NCBI GenBank assembly: GCA_024743175.1 | Contig: JANSXA010000011.1 | Span: forward strand, 93,878-157,877 | Direction of reading: 5' to 3' | Source: Pseudomonadaceae bacterium | GTDB taxonomy: Bacteria > Pseudomonadota > Gammaproteobacteria > Pseudomonadales > Azotimanducaceae | DNA: 64,000 bases | Shown here: in pieces, positions 1 to 7,619 of the stretch | Layout of the letters: each line of letters opens with the position of its first letter | Position numbering within the stretch: position 1 is the first letter of the stretch | Program-made: the position numbers and the translations under genes | The notes under the pieces: model-generated | Told to the model about the DNA's origin: nothing | The model's database searches: none | The model's input: only the letters and a program-made list of their open reading frames with translations

Positions 1-792
1 CGGGAAAATCGCGCAGATTTAGAGGCACTGCTCGACCAGAAGCCGAAACACTGGCGGGGCTATTTTGAGGGTACGCTGTGGACTAACCTGGAGTCGCCGA
101 GAGAGTTTGTGCCCGCGCAGATGTCCGCAGATCAACTGCGTGAAATCAACGCCATGACGCATATTGAAAACGAACTGATCGACGAAGCCTGCCAGCGGGT
201 TTTCAATTACCTTGAAAGCACAGGGCAACTGGATAACACCGATATCTTCTTCACCACAGATCACGGTGAACTGCAGGGCGACTTTGGTCTGCTGTTCAAA
301 GGTCCTTACCATGTTGATGCACTGATGCGCGTACCGCTGATCTGGAAGCCCGCAAAGGTGGCTGAAATTGCGCCCGCTGAAGTTGAAGCACCGGTGGGAC
401 ATCTCGACCTGGCCAGTACATTCTGTGACATCGCCGGTATTAACGTGCCGTCGTTCTGTGAGGGACAGGTGTTACCCGTTTCTCAAGCCCAGGCGACACA
501 GCAGCAACGTAGCCATGTTGTCACCGAGTGGGACTCGGAACACGGACCCATCGACATGCACCTCAAGAGTATTTACGAATCCTCCGGATGGTTGTGCACA
601 GCCTACGGCGCCAGCCACCTCTATGAGGGTAGTGAAGGAGAGCTTTACAATATGAACGATGATCCCGGGCAGTTGGTCAATCTGTGGGATGACCCTGACA
701 GTCAGCACAAAAAATCTGAGATGCTGTCGCTGCTGGCGGCGTCCATACCTGCGCCAAGGCAGCCGAGGTTAGAGCGGAAAGCGCCTGTGTAG
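1..792 (+). CDS. Sulfatase-family hydrolase, C-terminal part (5' end outside window)
   Basis: The reading frame is open from base 1 and ends with TAG at 790-792, so only about 263 C-terminal residues are present. The block TTDHGELQGDFGLLFKGPYH followed by VPLIWK is the second metal-site region of the alkaline phosphatase/sulfatase superfamily, in which the Asp-His pair of DHGE binds the metal. A C-terminal MNDDPGQLVNLWDDP segment is also typical of sulfatases. The nucleophile Cys/Ser motif (CxPxR or SxPxR) would lie upstream of the window, so activation type and substrate (sulfate ester or phosphonate) cannot be told. No signal peptide can be judged. Confidence 0.85.
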   Translation, partial: RENRADLEALLDQKPKHWRGYFEGTLWTNLESPREFVPAQMSADQLREINAMTHIENELIDEACQRVFNYLESTGQLDNTDIFFTTDHGELQGDFGLLFKGPYHVDALMRVPLIWKPAKVAEIAPAEVEAPVGHLDLASTFCDIAGINVPSFCEGQVLPVSQAQATQQQRSHVVTEWDSEHGPIDMHLKSIYESSGWLCTAYGASHLYEGSEGELYNMNDDPGQLVNLWDDPDSQHKKSEMLSLLAASIPAPRQPRLERKAPV

Positions 793-872
793 GTCAATAA
801 CTCAAATCGATTGCGCTGCGCGGCGCTCACGAGTTAGGGTTTAAAGACTGATTTCGATCAACGGAGAACTCA

Positions 873-1397
873 ATGAGATACAAACGCATCCTGCTGTTTG
901 TCGCTGCTCTGCTCTTTACTGCCAGTGCTTCTGCTGCGCCACAAGTTGGTGACATGGCCCCTGACTTTAGTCTGCCGGGTAGCGACGGCAACACACACAC
1001 CTTGTCAGACCTTCGCGGTAAACATGTTGTTATCGCCTTTTTCCCCAAAGCCTACACAGGCGGCTGAACCATCCAATGTAAAGCGCTGCGTGACAGTGCC
1101 AGAGAAATTACAAACTTCGACATCGCCTATTTCATGGCCAGTGTCGATTCGCTGGAAGACAACACCGGCTTTGCTAACAAGAACAATGCTAACTTTCCGA
1201 TATTAGCGGATGTCACAAAGACAATGTCTGAGGCTTATGGCGTGCTGCACTCTGCAGGATTCGCTCAGCGCTGGACCTACTACATCGATCCGCAAGGCAT
1301 CATTATCAGAATTGACAAAGATACCAACCCGGCAACAGCAGGTGCTGATCTGGTCGACAGTTTAAACGCCTTAGGGGTACCTGCGGCGGCAGATTAA
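873..1397 (+). CDS. Exported peroxiredoxin with in-frame TGA at the peroxidatic position (probable selenoprotein)
   Basis: The ATG at 873 follows a GGAG Shine-Dalgarno. The frame reads a signal peptide ([15 protein letters not shown], cleavage after ASASA), then the AhpC/TSA fold start [17 protein letters not shown] and [14 protein letters not shown]. It then meets TGA at 1065-1067 and continues without a break as [14 protein letters not shown] to the stop at 1397. In Cys homologues this motif is FFPKAxTGGCTxQCK, so the TGA sits exactly at the peroxidatic Cys (residue 65 of 174), with a resolving Cys four residues on. The downstream half is intact over about 110 codons and its whole length is peroxiredoxin-like ([15 protein letters not shown]). 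Selenocysteine insertion is the best reading; a nonsense mutation is the alternative. It would reduce peroxides in the periplasm. Selenoprotein peroxiredoxins are an established class. selABCD genes are not in this window. Confidence 0.85.
1083..1099 (+). promoter_or_regulatory. Candidate bacterial SECIS hairpin
   Basis: GCGCTG (1083-1088) can pair with CAGTGC (1094-1099), with one G-U pair, around the five-base loop CGTGA. The loop has a G in its second position, 23 bases after the TGA. Known bacterial SECIS elements are short hairpins within about 16-37 bases of the UGA, with a G in the first two loop positions. This one fits by spacing, size and loop. Binding by SelB is inferred. Confidence 0.65.
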
Positions 1398-1457
1398 CTG
1401 CTGCCCGTCCCAGCCCGCTATCCAATTAGAACTTAAGTCCCCTGGAGTTAAAAAGCA

Positions 1458-2678
1458 GTGAAATTAGCGATTCTGTCCCGTGGTCCAAACTCTTACAGTA
1501 CCCGACGCCTTAAAGAAGCGGCGCTGCAACGTGACCATGAGGTTAAAGTTTTAAATACCCTCAAGTTTGCAATCGACCTGCAGCAAGGTAGTCCGGACCT
1601 TTATTATCGCCAGAAGGCGCTCAGTGCATACGATGCTGTTCTGCCGAGGATTGGTGCATCCATCACCTATTACGGTACTGCGGTTGTCAGACAATTTCAG
1701 GAGATGGACGTATTCTGCGCCAACACCGCCCACGGCATTATTAACTCGCGGGATAAGCTACGCAGCCTGCAGATTCTCAGTCGCCATCACATTGGTATTC
1801 CGCGAACAACTTTTGTGCGCGAAAAAAAGGATGTGATTCCCGCCATTGAGCGCGTGGGCGGGGCACCTGTGGTTATCAAATTGATTGAAGGCACTCAGGG
1901 AATTGGTGTTCTGTTGGCTGAAACAATACAGGCGGCGGAATCCATTATCGAACTGCTGCAGAGTCAGAAACAGAATGTGCTGGTGCAGAAGTTTGTTGCA
2001 GAGAGTAAAGGTAAAGACATACGCGCCTTTGTTGTAGGCGATCGTGTTGTGGCTGCCATGCGGCGTGTTGCGCAAGGCCAGGAGTTCCGCAGTAATGTGC
2101 ACCGAGGCGGTGTTGCCGAAGCGGTTGAACTGGACGACGAGTACAAAGAAACGGCGGTCAGATCTGCTCAGATTCTTGGCCTGCGTGTCGCCGGCGTAGA
2201 CATGCTTGAGGGCGCCAAAGGTCCGCAGATAATGGAAGTGAATTCTTCGCCAGGCCTGGAAGGCATAGAAACCTGCACGGGGCTGGATGTTGCTGGAGCG
2301 GTGATTGACTACATCTCCGCACAGGTAGACTTTCCGGAGATTGACATACGGCAGAGATTAACTGTCAGCAAAGGTTATGGCGTAAGTGAAATCTATGTTC
2401 CAACGGGTTCAGATTTTGTGGGCACGACTATCAAAGACAGCAACCTCGCGGAGAAAGATATCAATGTCCTTACACTGTACCGGGGCAATAAAGTCATACC
2501 CAACCCCCGTTCCGACCGTGTGCTTGAGCCGCTCGACAAATTGCTGTGTTTCGGCAAGCTGGAATCGATGCGTGGCATGATCCCGAAGAAGACCCAGCGA
2601 CGCAGGCGTCCCAAGGTCCAGGACCTGTCGAAGGAGACGATAGTAAAAGCCGCTGATGGCCAGAGTGACGAGTCTTGA
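1458..2678 (+). CDS. rimK: RimK-type alpha-L-glutamate ligase with C-terminal TrkA-C-like domain
   Basis: This is an ATP-grasp ligase. RimK adds glutamates to the C-terminus of ribosomal protein S6, and relatives glutamylate other acceptors. The GTG start at 1458 is preceded by GGAG and gives MKLAILSRGPNSYS, collinear with E. coli RimK (MKIAILSR...). Residues 1-290 cover the whole ligase: LPRIGASITYYGTAVVRQFE-like pre-ATP domain, VKLIEGTQGIGV, RAFVVGDRVVAAMRR, FRSNVHRGG and the metal-binding EVNSSPGLEGIE. The extra 110 residues (VPTGSDFVGTTIKDSN ... DKLLCFGKLE) resemble a TrkA-C/RCK-C ligand-binding domain, so the protein (406 aa) is longer than E. coli RimK (300 aa). It overlaps the next gene by four bases, indicating co-translation. 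Confidence 0.9.
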   Translation: MKLAILSRGPNSYSTRRLKEAALQRDHEVKVLNTLKFAIDLQQGSPDLYYRQKALSAYDAVLPRIGASITYYGTAVVRQFQEMDVFCANTAHGIINSRDKLRSLQILSRHHIGIPRTTFVREKKDVIPAIERVGGAPVVIKLIEGTQGIGVLLAETIQAAESIIELLQSQKQNVLVQKFVAESKGKDIRAFVVGDRVVAAMRRVAQGQEFRSNVHRGGVAEAVELDDEYKETAVRSAQILGLRVAGVDMLEGAKGPQIMEVNSSPGLEGIETCTGLDVAGAVIDYISAQVDFPEIDIRQRLTVSKGYGVSEIYVPTGSDFVGTTIKDSNLAEKDINVLTLYRGNKVIPNPRSDRVLEPLDKLLCFGKLESMRGMIPKKTQRRRRPKVQDLSKETIVKAADGQSDES

Positions 2679-3805
2679 ACGCGGGCTCGAAGGACTCACC
2701 GCCGAAGAACAAAAGCAGGCGCGTTAAAGCCCGTCCTTTAGAAATTGCGGGTCAGGTTGTGCAGCCGGGCGAGCGGATCCAGTTCGATCTGCCCACCGCA
2801 AGACTGTATACCCATACGCCTCTGAATATGCCGGTGGAAATTATCCATGGACGGTTCGAAGGACCCGTGCTGCTGATTTGTGCAGCGATTCATGGCGATG
2901 AGTTGAATGGAGTCGAAGTCATTCGTCGCGTGCGCAGCTTTCGATCCCTGGATCGGCTGCAGGGCACACTGATTCTGATACCGGTCGTAAATCTGTTTGG
3001 CTTTATCCATCAGTCCCGCTATCTGCCAGACCGACGGGATTTGAATCGTTCTTTCCCCGGCAGCGAAAGAGGCAGTATCGCTTCACGCGTAGCACATGTT
3101 TTCTTTGACAATATTGTTAAGCGGTGCACCCACATCATTGATCTGCACACGGCTGCCATTAATCGAGACAACCTGCCTCAGATTCGAGCGGCCCTGGATG
3201 AACCCGGAGTGCCAGAGATGGCCACGGGTTTTTCCATTCCCGTAATTATCAATTCGGATCTGATCGAAAACAGTTTACGTTGTGAGGCGGGCAAACTTGG
3301 TATTCCCATCATTACCTATGAAGCGGGTGAAGCGCTGCGGCTGAACGAGCGCGCTATTGTCACCGGCGTGCGGGGCATTGTGAGCGTGATGCGTGCTCTG
3401 AAAATGTTACCAGGCCGGCGGATACGCACAGTGCGTGCAGAGCCATACATTGCGCGTTCGTCGAAATGGGTGCGCGCTTCCATGGATGGTATGTTTCGAC
3501 CCCTGGTGCAGCTGGGCGCGTGGGTCAAGCGGGGTGCAGCGTTAGGGGTTATCTCGGCGCCGTTTTCTTCTCAGGAAGAAGTACTTGCTGCTGAAGCTGA
3601 TGGCATTGTCATTTGTGTGAATAACCTGCCGCTGGTGAATGAAGGTGAAGCGTTGTTTCATATCGCCCGTTTTGAGGAAACTGGTGCAGTTGAAACGGAG
3701 ATTGCATCCCATGGCAGCAGTATCGAAGATGATCGCCTTTATGATATCGAGTCAGTACCGGTTCCGGAAATTGATAACCTGGTGTCGACTGACGAGACGA
3801 CTTAA
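2675..3805 (+). CDS. Succinylglutamate desuccinylase/aspartoacylase (AstE) family zinc hydrolase
   Basis: The TTG start at 2675 overlaps the rimK stop (TTGA), and no better start lies nearby. The product has 376 aa. Zinc ligands are visible in AAIHGDELNGVEVIRR (His and Glu) and in HIIDLHTAA (His); GDRRDLNRSFPG-like sequence (PDRRDLNRSFPGS) is the substrate Arg motif of the M14-like AstE/AspA family. A C-terminal biotinyl-like beta domain (about 265-345) contains VKRGAALGVISAPF. RimK and AstE-type genes often travel together; this one may remove or trim the glutamate (or acyl-amino-acid) products of its partner, but the substrate is not known. No signal peptide is seen, so it is probably cytoplasmic. 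Confidence 0.85.
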   Translation: MNAGSKDSPPKNKSRRVKARPLEIAGQVVQPGERIQFDLPTARLYTHTPLNMPVEIIHGRFEGPVLLICAAIHGDELNGVEVIRRVRSFRSLDRLQGTLILIPVVNLFGFIHQSRYLPDRRDLNRSFPGSERGSIASRVAHVFFDNIVKRCTHIIDLHTAAINRDNLPQIRAALDEPGVPEMATGFSIPVIINSDLIENSLRCEAGKLGIPIITYEAGEALRLNERAIVTGVRGIVSVMRALKMLPGRRIRTVRAEPYIARSSKWVRASMDGMFRPLVQLGAWVKRGAALGVISAPFSSQEEVLAAEADGIVICVNNLPLVNEGEALFHIARFEETGAVETEIASHGSSIEDDRLYDIESVPVPEIDNLVSTDETT

Positions 3806-3913
3806 TCAACAGCGCACTTCCTTGCGATTTGTGATGAGGCGGTTTAAGGCGATTCTAAGTTAAACTGTTTCTCAAGACGTCTAGGTTGACAACCGCCACG
3901 CGAGGGGATTGTT

Positions 3914-4717
3914 ATGCGCGATACTGATGAAATGGGACTCACACCAGAAGCAGCGCAAGGATACGAAGATTTTTTTCTTCCTGCGATTTTCGCTCAATGG
4001 CCGCCGCAGATTCTTAACGCGTCCGGCTTGAAGGCAGGAGACAATCTACTTGAAGTAGGCTGCGGCACGGGCGTTCTGGCTCGACAGGCAACAACTATTG
4101 TGCAGCCTGACGGTCAGGTTACAGGGTTGGATTTAAGCGAAAGTATGCTCAGCGTTGCCCGACGGAAGTGTCCCGGTGCGATCTTCCAGCAGGGCAACGT
4201 CATGGATCTGCCTTTTGAGACGGGTTCCTTTGACGTGGTAATAGCCTCTTTTATGCTGATGTTTGTGCCTGATCAGCCGTTGGCCATTAAAGAAATGTGG
4301 CGCGTATTGAAGCCAGGCGGGCGTCTGGTGGTCGCCGTGTGGGAGTCACTGGGCAAAAATCCTGCGTACACCAGGTTGGTTGAGATTGCCGATCGTCAAA
4401 TTGATCAGGCAGCCGGTGCGTCCCTTGCCTGGCCCTTTGCCCTCGGTGAAGATGGTAAGTTTGCCGACGTGTTTAACGCAGCTGATGTTGCGACACCAAC
4501 GATTGATGCGCACAAAGGCCGGGCAAGATTCGCTTCGATAGAACAGTTTGTTGAAACTGAAATTCAGTCCTGGGTGTTGGCTGAAAGCGTCAATGACAGC
4601 TCGCTTGCAGCAGTGCAGACCGAGGCTGAAGAGCAGCTGATTGAGTTTTGTGATGCAGATGGTGCGTTGGATATCCCGCTCAATGCACTGATTGCGGTAG
4701 CAGAGAAACATCGTTAG
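3914..4717 (+). CDS. Class I SAM-dependent methyltransferase (UbiE/Methyltransf_11-like)
   Basis: The product has 267 aa, starting at an ATG with AGGGGATTGTT upstream. Motif I is LLEVGCGTGVLARQA (about residues 46-60), followed by the acidic VTGLDLSESML, the post-II FDVVIASFMLMFVPD and the WRVLKPGGRLVVAVWES motif. These define a Rossmann-fold methyltransferase using S-adenosylmethionine. The substrate is unknown; the layout resembles small-molecule methylases of the UbiE/COQ5 group, but it is not the ubiE gene by context. It is separated from the rimK pair by 108 bases and lies one base upstream of the nuclease gene, so the two are probably co-transcribed. Confidence 0.85.
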   Translation: MRDTDEMGLTPEAAQGYEDFFLPAIFAQWPPQILNASGLKAGDNLLEVGCGTGVLARQATTIVQPDGQVTGLDLSESMLSVARRKCPGAIFQQGNVMDLPFETGSFDVVIASFMLMFVPDQPLAIKEMWRVLKPGGRLVVAVWESLGKNPAYTRLVEIADRQIDQAAGASLAWPFALGEDGKFADVFNAADVATPTIDAHKGRARFASIEQFVETEIQSWVLAESVNDSSLAAVQTEAEEQLIEFCDADGALDIPLNALIAVAEKHR

Positions 4718-4718
4718 C

Positions 4719-5333
4719 GTGAGAACACTGGTTCTGATTCTGCTCTGCGTTTCTGCCGGGGTCGAAATTGAATCTCGCTTTCAAGTTCGCGATAAGTTGT
4801 TGAGAGCATCCCTTCCATCTCTACAGGAAGTTCAATCCTGGGCGGAAAAAACCGCCCTGCTTGGAAAAAAGCGCGCCTTAAGCTGGTTTGATGGCGTCAC
4901 AAATCCATCATCTAATGCGCGCAAAGCAGCGCTTGTTGGCAAAGTTGTGAATGTGATTGATGGGGACACAGTTGAACTTCGCCTGGGTAGCGCAACCCGC
5001 GTTATCCGGCTTGACCAGATAGATGCACCGGAAATTGGTCAACCCTGGGGGCGGCGCGCCAGGCAGGGATTAAACAGGCGGGTTGCGGGGCAGCAGGTTG
5101 TCGCTGAGATCGCGGGTTCTGATCGGTACGAGCGATTACTGGCTACCCTCTTTGTTAAAGACCAGAACATTAATAGAGAAATGGTGCAATCCGGTGATGC
5201 ATGGGCGTACAAACAATACCTGACTGACAGCAGGCTTTTGGATGACGAAGCTGCTGCCCGAACCGCGAGGATTGGTTTGTGGCGCGGAGCTGATCCGATT
5301 CCACCGTGGGAGTGGCGTCGTCTGGATAGATGA
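4719..5333 (+). CDS. Thermonuclease (SNase-like) domain protein
   Basis: The product has 204 aa with a GTG start one base after the preceding stop. The N-terminus (MRTLVLILLCVSAGVEIESR) looks like a short signal or anchor. The staphylococcal nuclease domain spans about residues 73-200: VNVIDGDTVELRLG, then IRLDQIDAPEIGQPWG (catalytic Arg and metal Asp), and GSDRYERLLATLFV with the catalytic Glu-Arg pair. The catalytic Arg/Glu/Arg set therefore looks intact. Family members are Ca-dependent nucleases, probably acting in the periplasm here. It ends just before the ssrA terminator, which lies on the opposite strand. Confidence 0.85.
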   Translation: MRTLVLILLCVSAGVEIESRFQVRDKLLRASLPSLQEVQSWAEKTALLGKKRALSWFDGVTNPSSNARKAALVGKVVNVIDGDTVELRLGSATRVIRLDQIDAPEIGQPWGRRARQGLNRRVAGQQVVAEIAGSDRYERLLATLFVKDQNINREMVQSGDAWAYKQYLTDSRLLDDEAAARTARIGLWRGADPIPPWEWRRLDR

Positions 5334-5362
5334 TTGGCTGACTTTTTCAGATTTACAGGCAC

Positions 5363-5387
5363 AAAAAACCCCAGTCTGGCTGGGGTT
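5363..5387 (-). terminator. Intrinsic terminator of ssrA
   Basis: Read on the minus strand, AACCCCAG (5387-5380) and CTGGGGTT (5374-5367) form an 8-bp stem with loop CCAGA, followed by a run of T. It lies about 35 bases past the mature tmRNA 3' end. On the plus strand the hairpin has no T tract, so it is not a good terminator for the nuclease gene. Confidence 0.85.
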
Positions 5388-5421
5388 CCTGGACATCCTC
5401 GGATTTCCCTGGATGTCTAAA

Positions 5422-5778
5422 TGGTGGAGGCGGCGGGAGTTGAACCCGCGTCCGCTGACTCGCCACTATAGGCTCTACATGCTTAGCTTCCGTTTATTGA
5501 TTTAGCGTCGCACGACCCAACGGTCAGGGTGTGGTCTGCGATCCCGATTGGTTTTAATGATTCAGCCCCGGGCGAGGCATCCACACGATCCTGCTGCTTT
5601 GCCGTTCTCTTCTCCTAGCAGGAAGCGGATTGAGAACGTAAGCGGGTTTTTTAGGCCGCTAGTGCGTAGTTTTCGTCGTTGGCAACTATAAAAGTTACTG
5701 CGATTGTTTTACGAGAGTCACAACCCTCTCGGCATGCACCGCAAGCTTTGATATCCGCGTCGAAACCAGGTCGCCCCC
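5422..5778 (-). ncRNA. ssrA: tmRNA (transfer-messenger RNA)
   Basis: The RNA rescues stalled ribosomes by trans-translation with SmpB. The 5' end begins GGGGGCGACCTGG (from 5778 down) and pairs with the 3' CGCCTCC-ACCA end (CCA at 5424-5422) to make the alanine acceptor stem with one G-U pair. The T arm GGGTTCAACTCCC is present near the 3' end. The tag reading frame lies at 5683-5651. The length of 357 nt is normal for a proteobacterial one-piece tmRNA. smpB lies on the same strand only 2.3 kb away. Confidence 0.97.
5651..5683 (-). other. tmRNA-encoded proteolysis tag reading frame
   Basis: Minus-strand codons GCC AAC GAC GAA AAC TAC GCA CTA GCG GCC TAA give ANDENYALAA and stop, identical to the E. 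coli tag. The LAA end is the ClpXP/ClpAP degradation signal, and the FtsH encoded at 24991-26889 can also degrade tagged proteins in E. coli. Confidence 0.95.
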
Positions 5779-5838
5779 AATTTCAAAAGCTGACTACAAA
5801 GTGCTGTTAGAAAATCTCCTTAACTGCGCTTTCAGTAC

Positions 5839-5868
5839 TTTAGATGGGGTCATACTACTCTTTTTCAA
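5839..5868 (-). promoter_or_regulatory. Candidate sigma-70 promoter for ssrA
   Basis: On the minus strand TTGAAA (5868-5863) and TCTAAA (5844-5839) are separated by 18 bases. They would start a precursor about 55 bases longer than mature tmRNA, consistent with RNase P trimming. The -10 matches consensus at four of six positions, so this is tentative. Confidence 0.4.
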
Positions 5869-5958
5869 GGTAAAACAACATCTTATGCATGTCTGTCTAT
5901 GTGACGGACAACGCGTTCTTGGCGCAAGCCCGGCGGTTTCTAAAACAGACGGCTGGGT

Positions 5959-5964
5959 TACAAT
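5959..5964 (+). promoter_or_regulatory. Possible -10 element close to the Sel1-repeat gene start
   Basis: TACAAT ends six bases before the ATG at 5971. If it is a -10 box, transcription would begin at or next to the start codon, giving a leaderless message. No Shine-Dalgarno sequence is visible before this ATG. No convincing -35 hexamer is present. Confidence 0.3.
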
Positions 5965-5970
5965 TATCGT

Positions 5971-7308
5971 ATGAATAAGTTGAGAAAACGCCTGTTAGTG
6001 GCGCTTCTATGCTGGGTCGGGTTACCGGTGAGCACGGCTCATGCGTTAGATGCCCGCCAGTATATAGAACGCGCGGTGACGTTGATTGAGGCCAGAGAGT
6101 ACAGCCTGGCGCGTACCTATCTGGCGCCAGCGCTGATTGCACCATCGATTAACTCGGGCGAACGCGCGCGCGCTTATTATCTGCGTGGTTTCAGCTTTAT
6201 GGCGCAGAACATGCCCGTTTCGGCCCGCAAAGACTACAACCGCGCGCTGGAATTCAATCCAAATAATCCCGTAGTGCTGCTGGAGCTCGGCCGCCTTCAC
6301 GGGGCCGGCCAGGGCACCGTGAAAGATGAAACCCTGGCGCTGTCGTTTTTTGAGCGGGCAGCGAGTCTCGGCTATGACCGGGCGAATTTTCATCTGGGTC
6401 GGGCTTATCTGTATGGTCAGGGTGTTGAGAAAAATATTGAGGCTGCTCGCACCGCACTGCTGACAGCTGCTCAACAGGAACATCTCTTCTCCATGATGCT
6501 GCTCGCCTCCAGCTATCGCGTGCAGCATGTGACTGCTGCACAACCGGATCTCGCCCTGGCGTGGTACGAAAAAGCGCATGCTGCGGGTGCTCCTGCGGCG
6601 CTTTTGTCCATGGGTTTCATGTATGCCAATGGCGAAGTCGGAGACCCTGATCCAGGCAAGGCGGCTTTGTTGTTTCAACAGGCTCTGGATGAGGGGTTCA
6701 CCCCGGCTGCAGTTCATCTGGCGTATGCCTACCTGACCGGAAGCGGTGTGGCAGAAAATCCGAAAATGGCATTGAGCCTGTACAACCAGGCCGCGGAAGA
6801 GGGTATTACCGACAGCTTTGTCGGCCTGGGACACTTATATGAGTACGGCCTGGGGGTTCAGAAAGACCTCGCTCAAGCACAAAACTGGTACGAACGAGGC
6901 GCGGATGCTGGTGATGAAGATGCCATGCGTCGGCTGGTCTCTTTTTTCCTGCGTCAGGATACCAGTGAAGCTCGGGCCCAAGCTCTGAAGTGGTCAAGTC
7001 TGGCCGCAGACATCGGCAGTGCTCAGTCGCGTAACGATTATGCCTGGCTGCTGGCAACCTCAAAATTCGAAGGCTTACGCAATGGCACCCTGGCAGTGGA
7101 TCAGGCGTCTAAAGCCGTTGAAGAAGTGCCAACGGCAGCCTTCCTGGATACTCTGGCGGCGGCCTATGCTGAGCTGGGTAATTTTGAGCTGGCTGTCTCT
7201 ACCCAGCGGCAGGCAATCGCTTCGATCGCAGAGGATGAAGATGAGCTGACGGAGCAGTTGGAAGAGCGCCTGCGCTTTTACGAACGCAGTGAGCCCTGGC
7301 GGGAATAG
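5971..7308 (+). CDS. Exported Sel1-like/TPR repeat protein
   Basis: The product has 445 aa. The N-terminus MNKLRKRLLVALLCWVGL...STAHA is a classic Sec signal peptide, which fixes the ATG at 5971 as the start. Residues 45-95 form a TPR pair (RAYYLRGFSFMAQ, ARKDYNRALEFNPNNP). They are followed by about six Sel1 repeats with the pattern G.GVxKxxxxAxxWYxxAAxxG (for example YLYGQGVEKNIEAART and YEYGLGVQKDLAQAQN), then a final TPR-like pair and a charged tail. Such solenoids bind protein partners, often in the periplasm at cell-envelope complexes. The partner is unknown. It is separated from neighbours by clear gaps and may have its own promoter. Confidence 0.85.
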   Translation: MNKLRKRLLVALLCWVGLPVSTAHALDARQYIERAVTLIEAREYSLARTYLAPALIAPSINSGERARAYYLRGFSFMAQNMPVSARKDYNRALEFNPNNPVVLLELGRLHGAGQGTVKDETLALSFFERAASLGYDRANFHLGRAYLYGQGVEKNIEAARTALLTAAQQEHLFSMMLLASSYRVQHVTAAQPDLALAWYEKAHAAGAPAALLSMGFMYANGEVGDPDPGKAALLFQQALDEGFTPAAVHLAYAYLTGSGVAENPKMALSLYNQAAEEGITDSFVGLGHLYEYGLGVQKDLAQAQNWYERGADAGDEDAMRRLVSFFLRQDTSEARAQALKWSSLAADIGSAQSRNDYAWLLATSKFEGLRNGTLAVDQASKAVEEVPTAAFLDTLAAAYAELGNFELAVSTQRQAIASIAEDEDELTEQLEERLRFYERSEPWRE

Positions 7309-7370
7309 TAGGATTCTGGTAAAAAGCCCAGCGAATATCGATTGTCCTCCTAATAACCGGACTGAATATC

Positions 7371-7616
7371 TTGAGCATAGAACAACGCCGCACTGAAGAA
7401 GTATTTGCCATCATTCAGGAATTAGTCGCTGATGGTAAAACCACATTGCGTCCTGGTGATGTCAACAGCGCCCTGCGTGAACGCAATTCTCCGATGGGCA
7501 GTTGGGCAGTGCGGGCGGAGTTCACCCGCCTGGAAGAGCTGGGTCGTATCAGTTGTGATGAAACGACCGGTGACTGGCAACTGTTGGAATCTACCCCTAT
7601 GAAAGACGCGGGCTGA
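7371..7616 (+). CDS. Small conserved-looking protein of unknown function, possibly winged-helix
   Basis: The product has 81 aa from a TTG start at 7371 (MSIEQRRTEEVFAIIQELV). The middle, LRPGDVNSALRERNSPMG followed by VRAEFTRLEELGRI and a short strand GDWQLL, has the helix-helix-helix-strand spacing of a small winged-helix domain. That is a guess from the pattern, not from a recognised family. It stops three bases before the lumazine-synthase-like gene, so the two are probably one transcript and translationally coupled. The start codon is uncertain. Confidence 0.6.
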   Translation: MSIEQRRTEEVFAIIQELVADGKTTLRPGDVNSALRERNSPMGSWAVRAEFTRLEELGRISCDETTGDWQLLESTPMKDAG

Positions 7617-7619
7617 GCC

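Noticed and set aside
1065..1067. Peroxiredoxin read as a pseudogene or as two separate genes split by TGA
   Set aside because: The stop falls exactly on the peroxidatic residue, everything else is intact, and a SECIS-like hairpin follows; selenocysteine explains all of it.
5363..5387. Terminator for the nuclease gene on the plus strand
   Set aside because: The hairpin is there, but the T run exists only on the minus strand, so it is assigned to ssrA.
6046..6834. 262-codon minus-strand open frame opposite the Sel1-repeat gene
   Set aside because: Lies wholly antisense to a convincing signal-peptide repeat protein, with no recognisable domain; a shadow frame.
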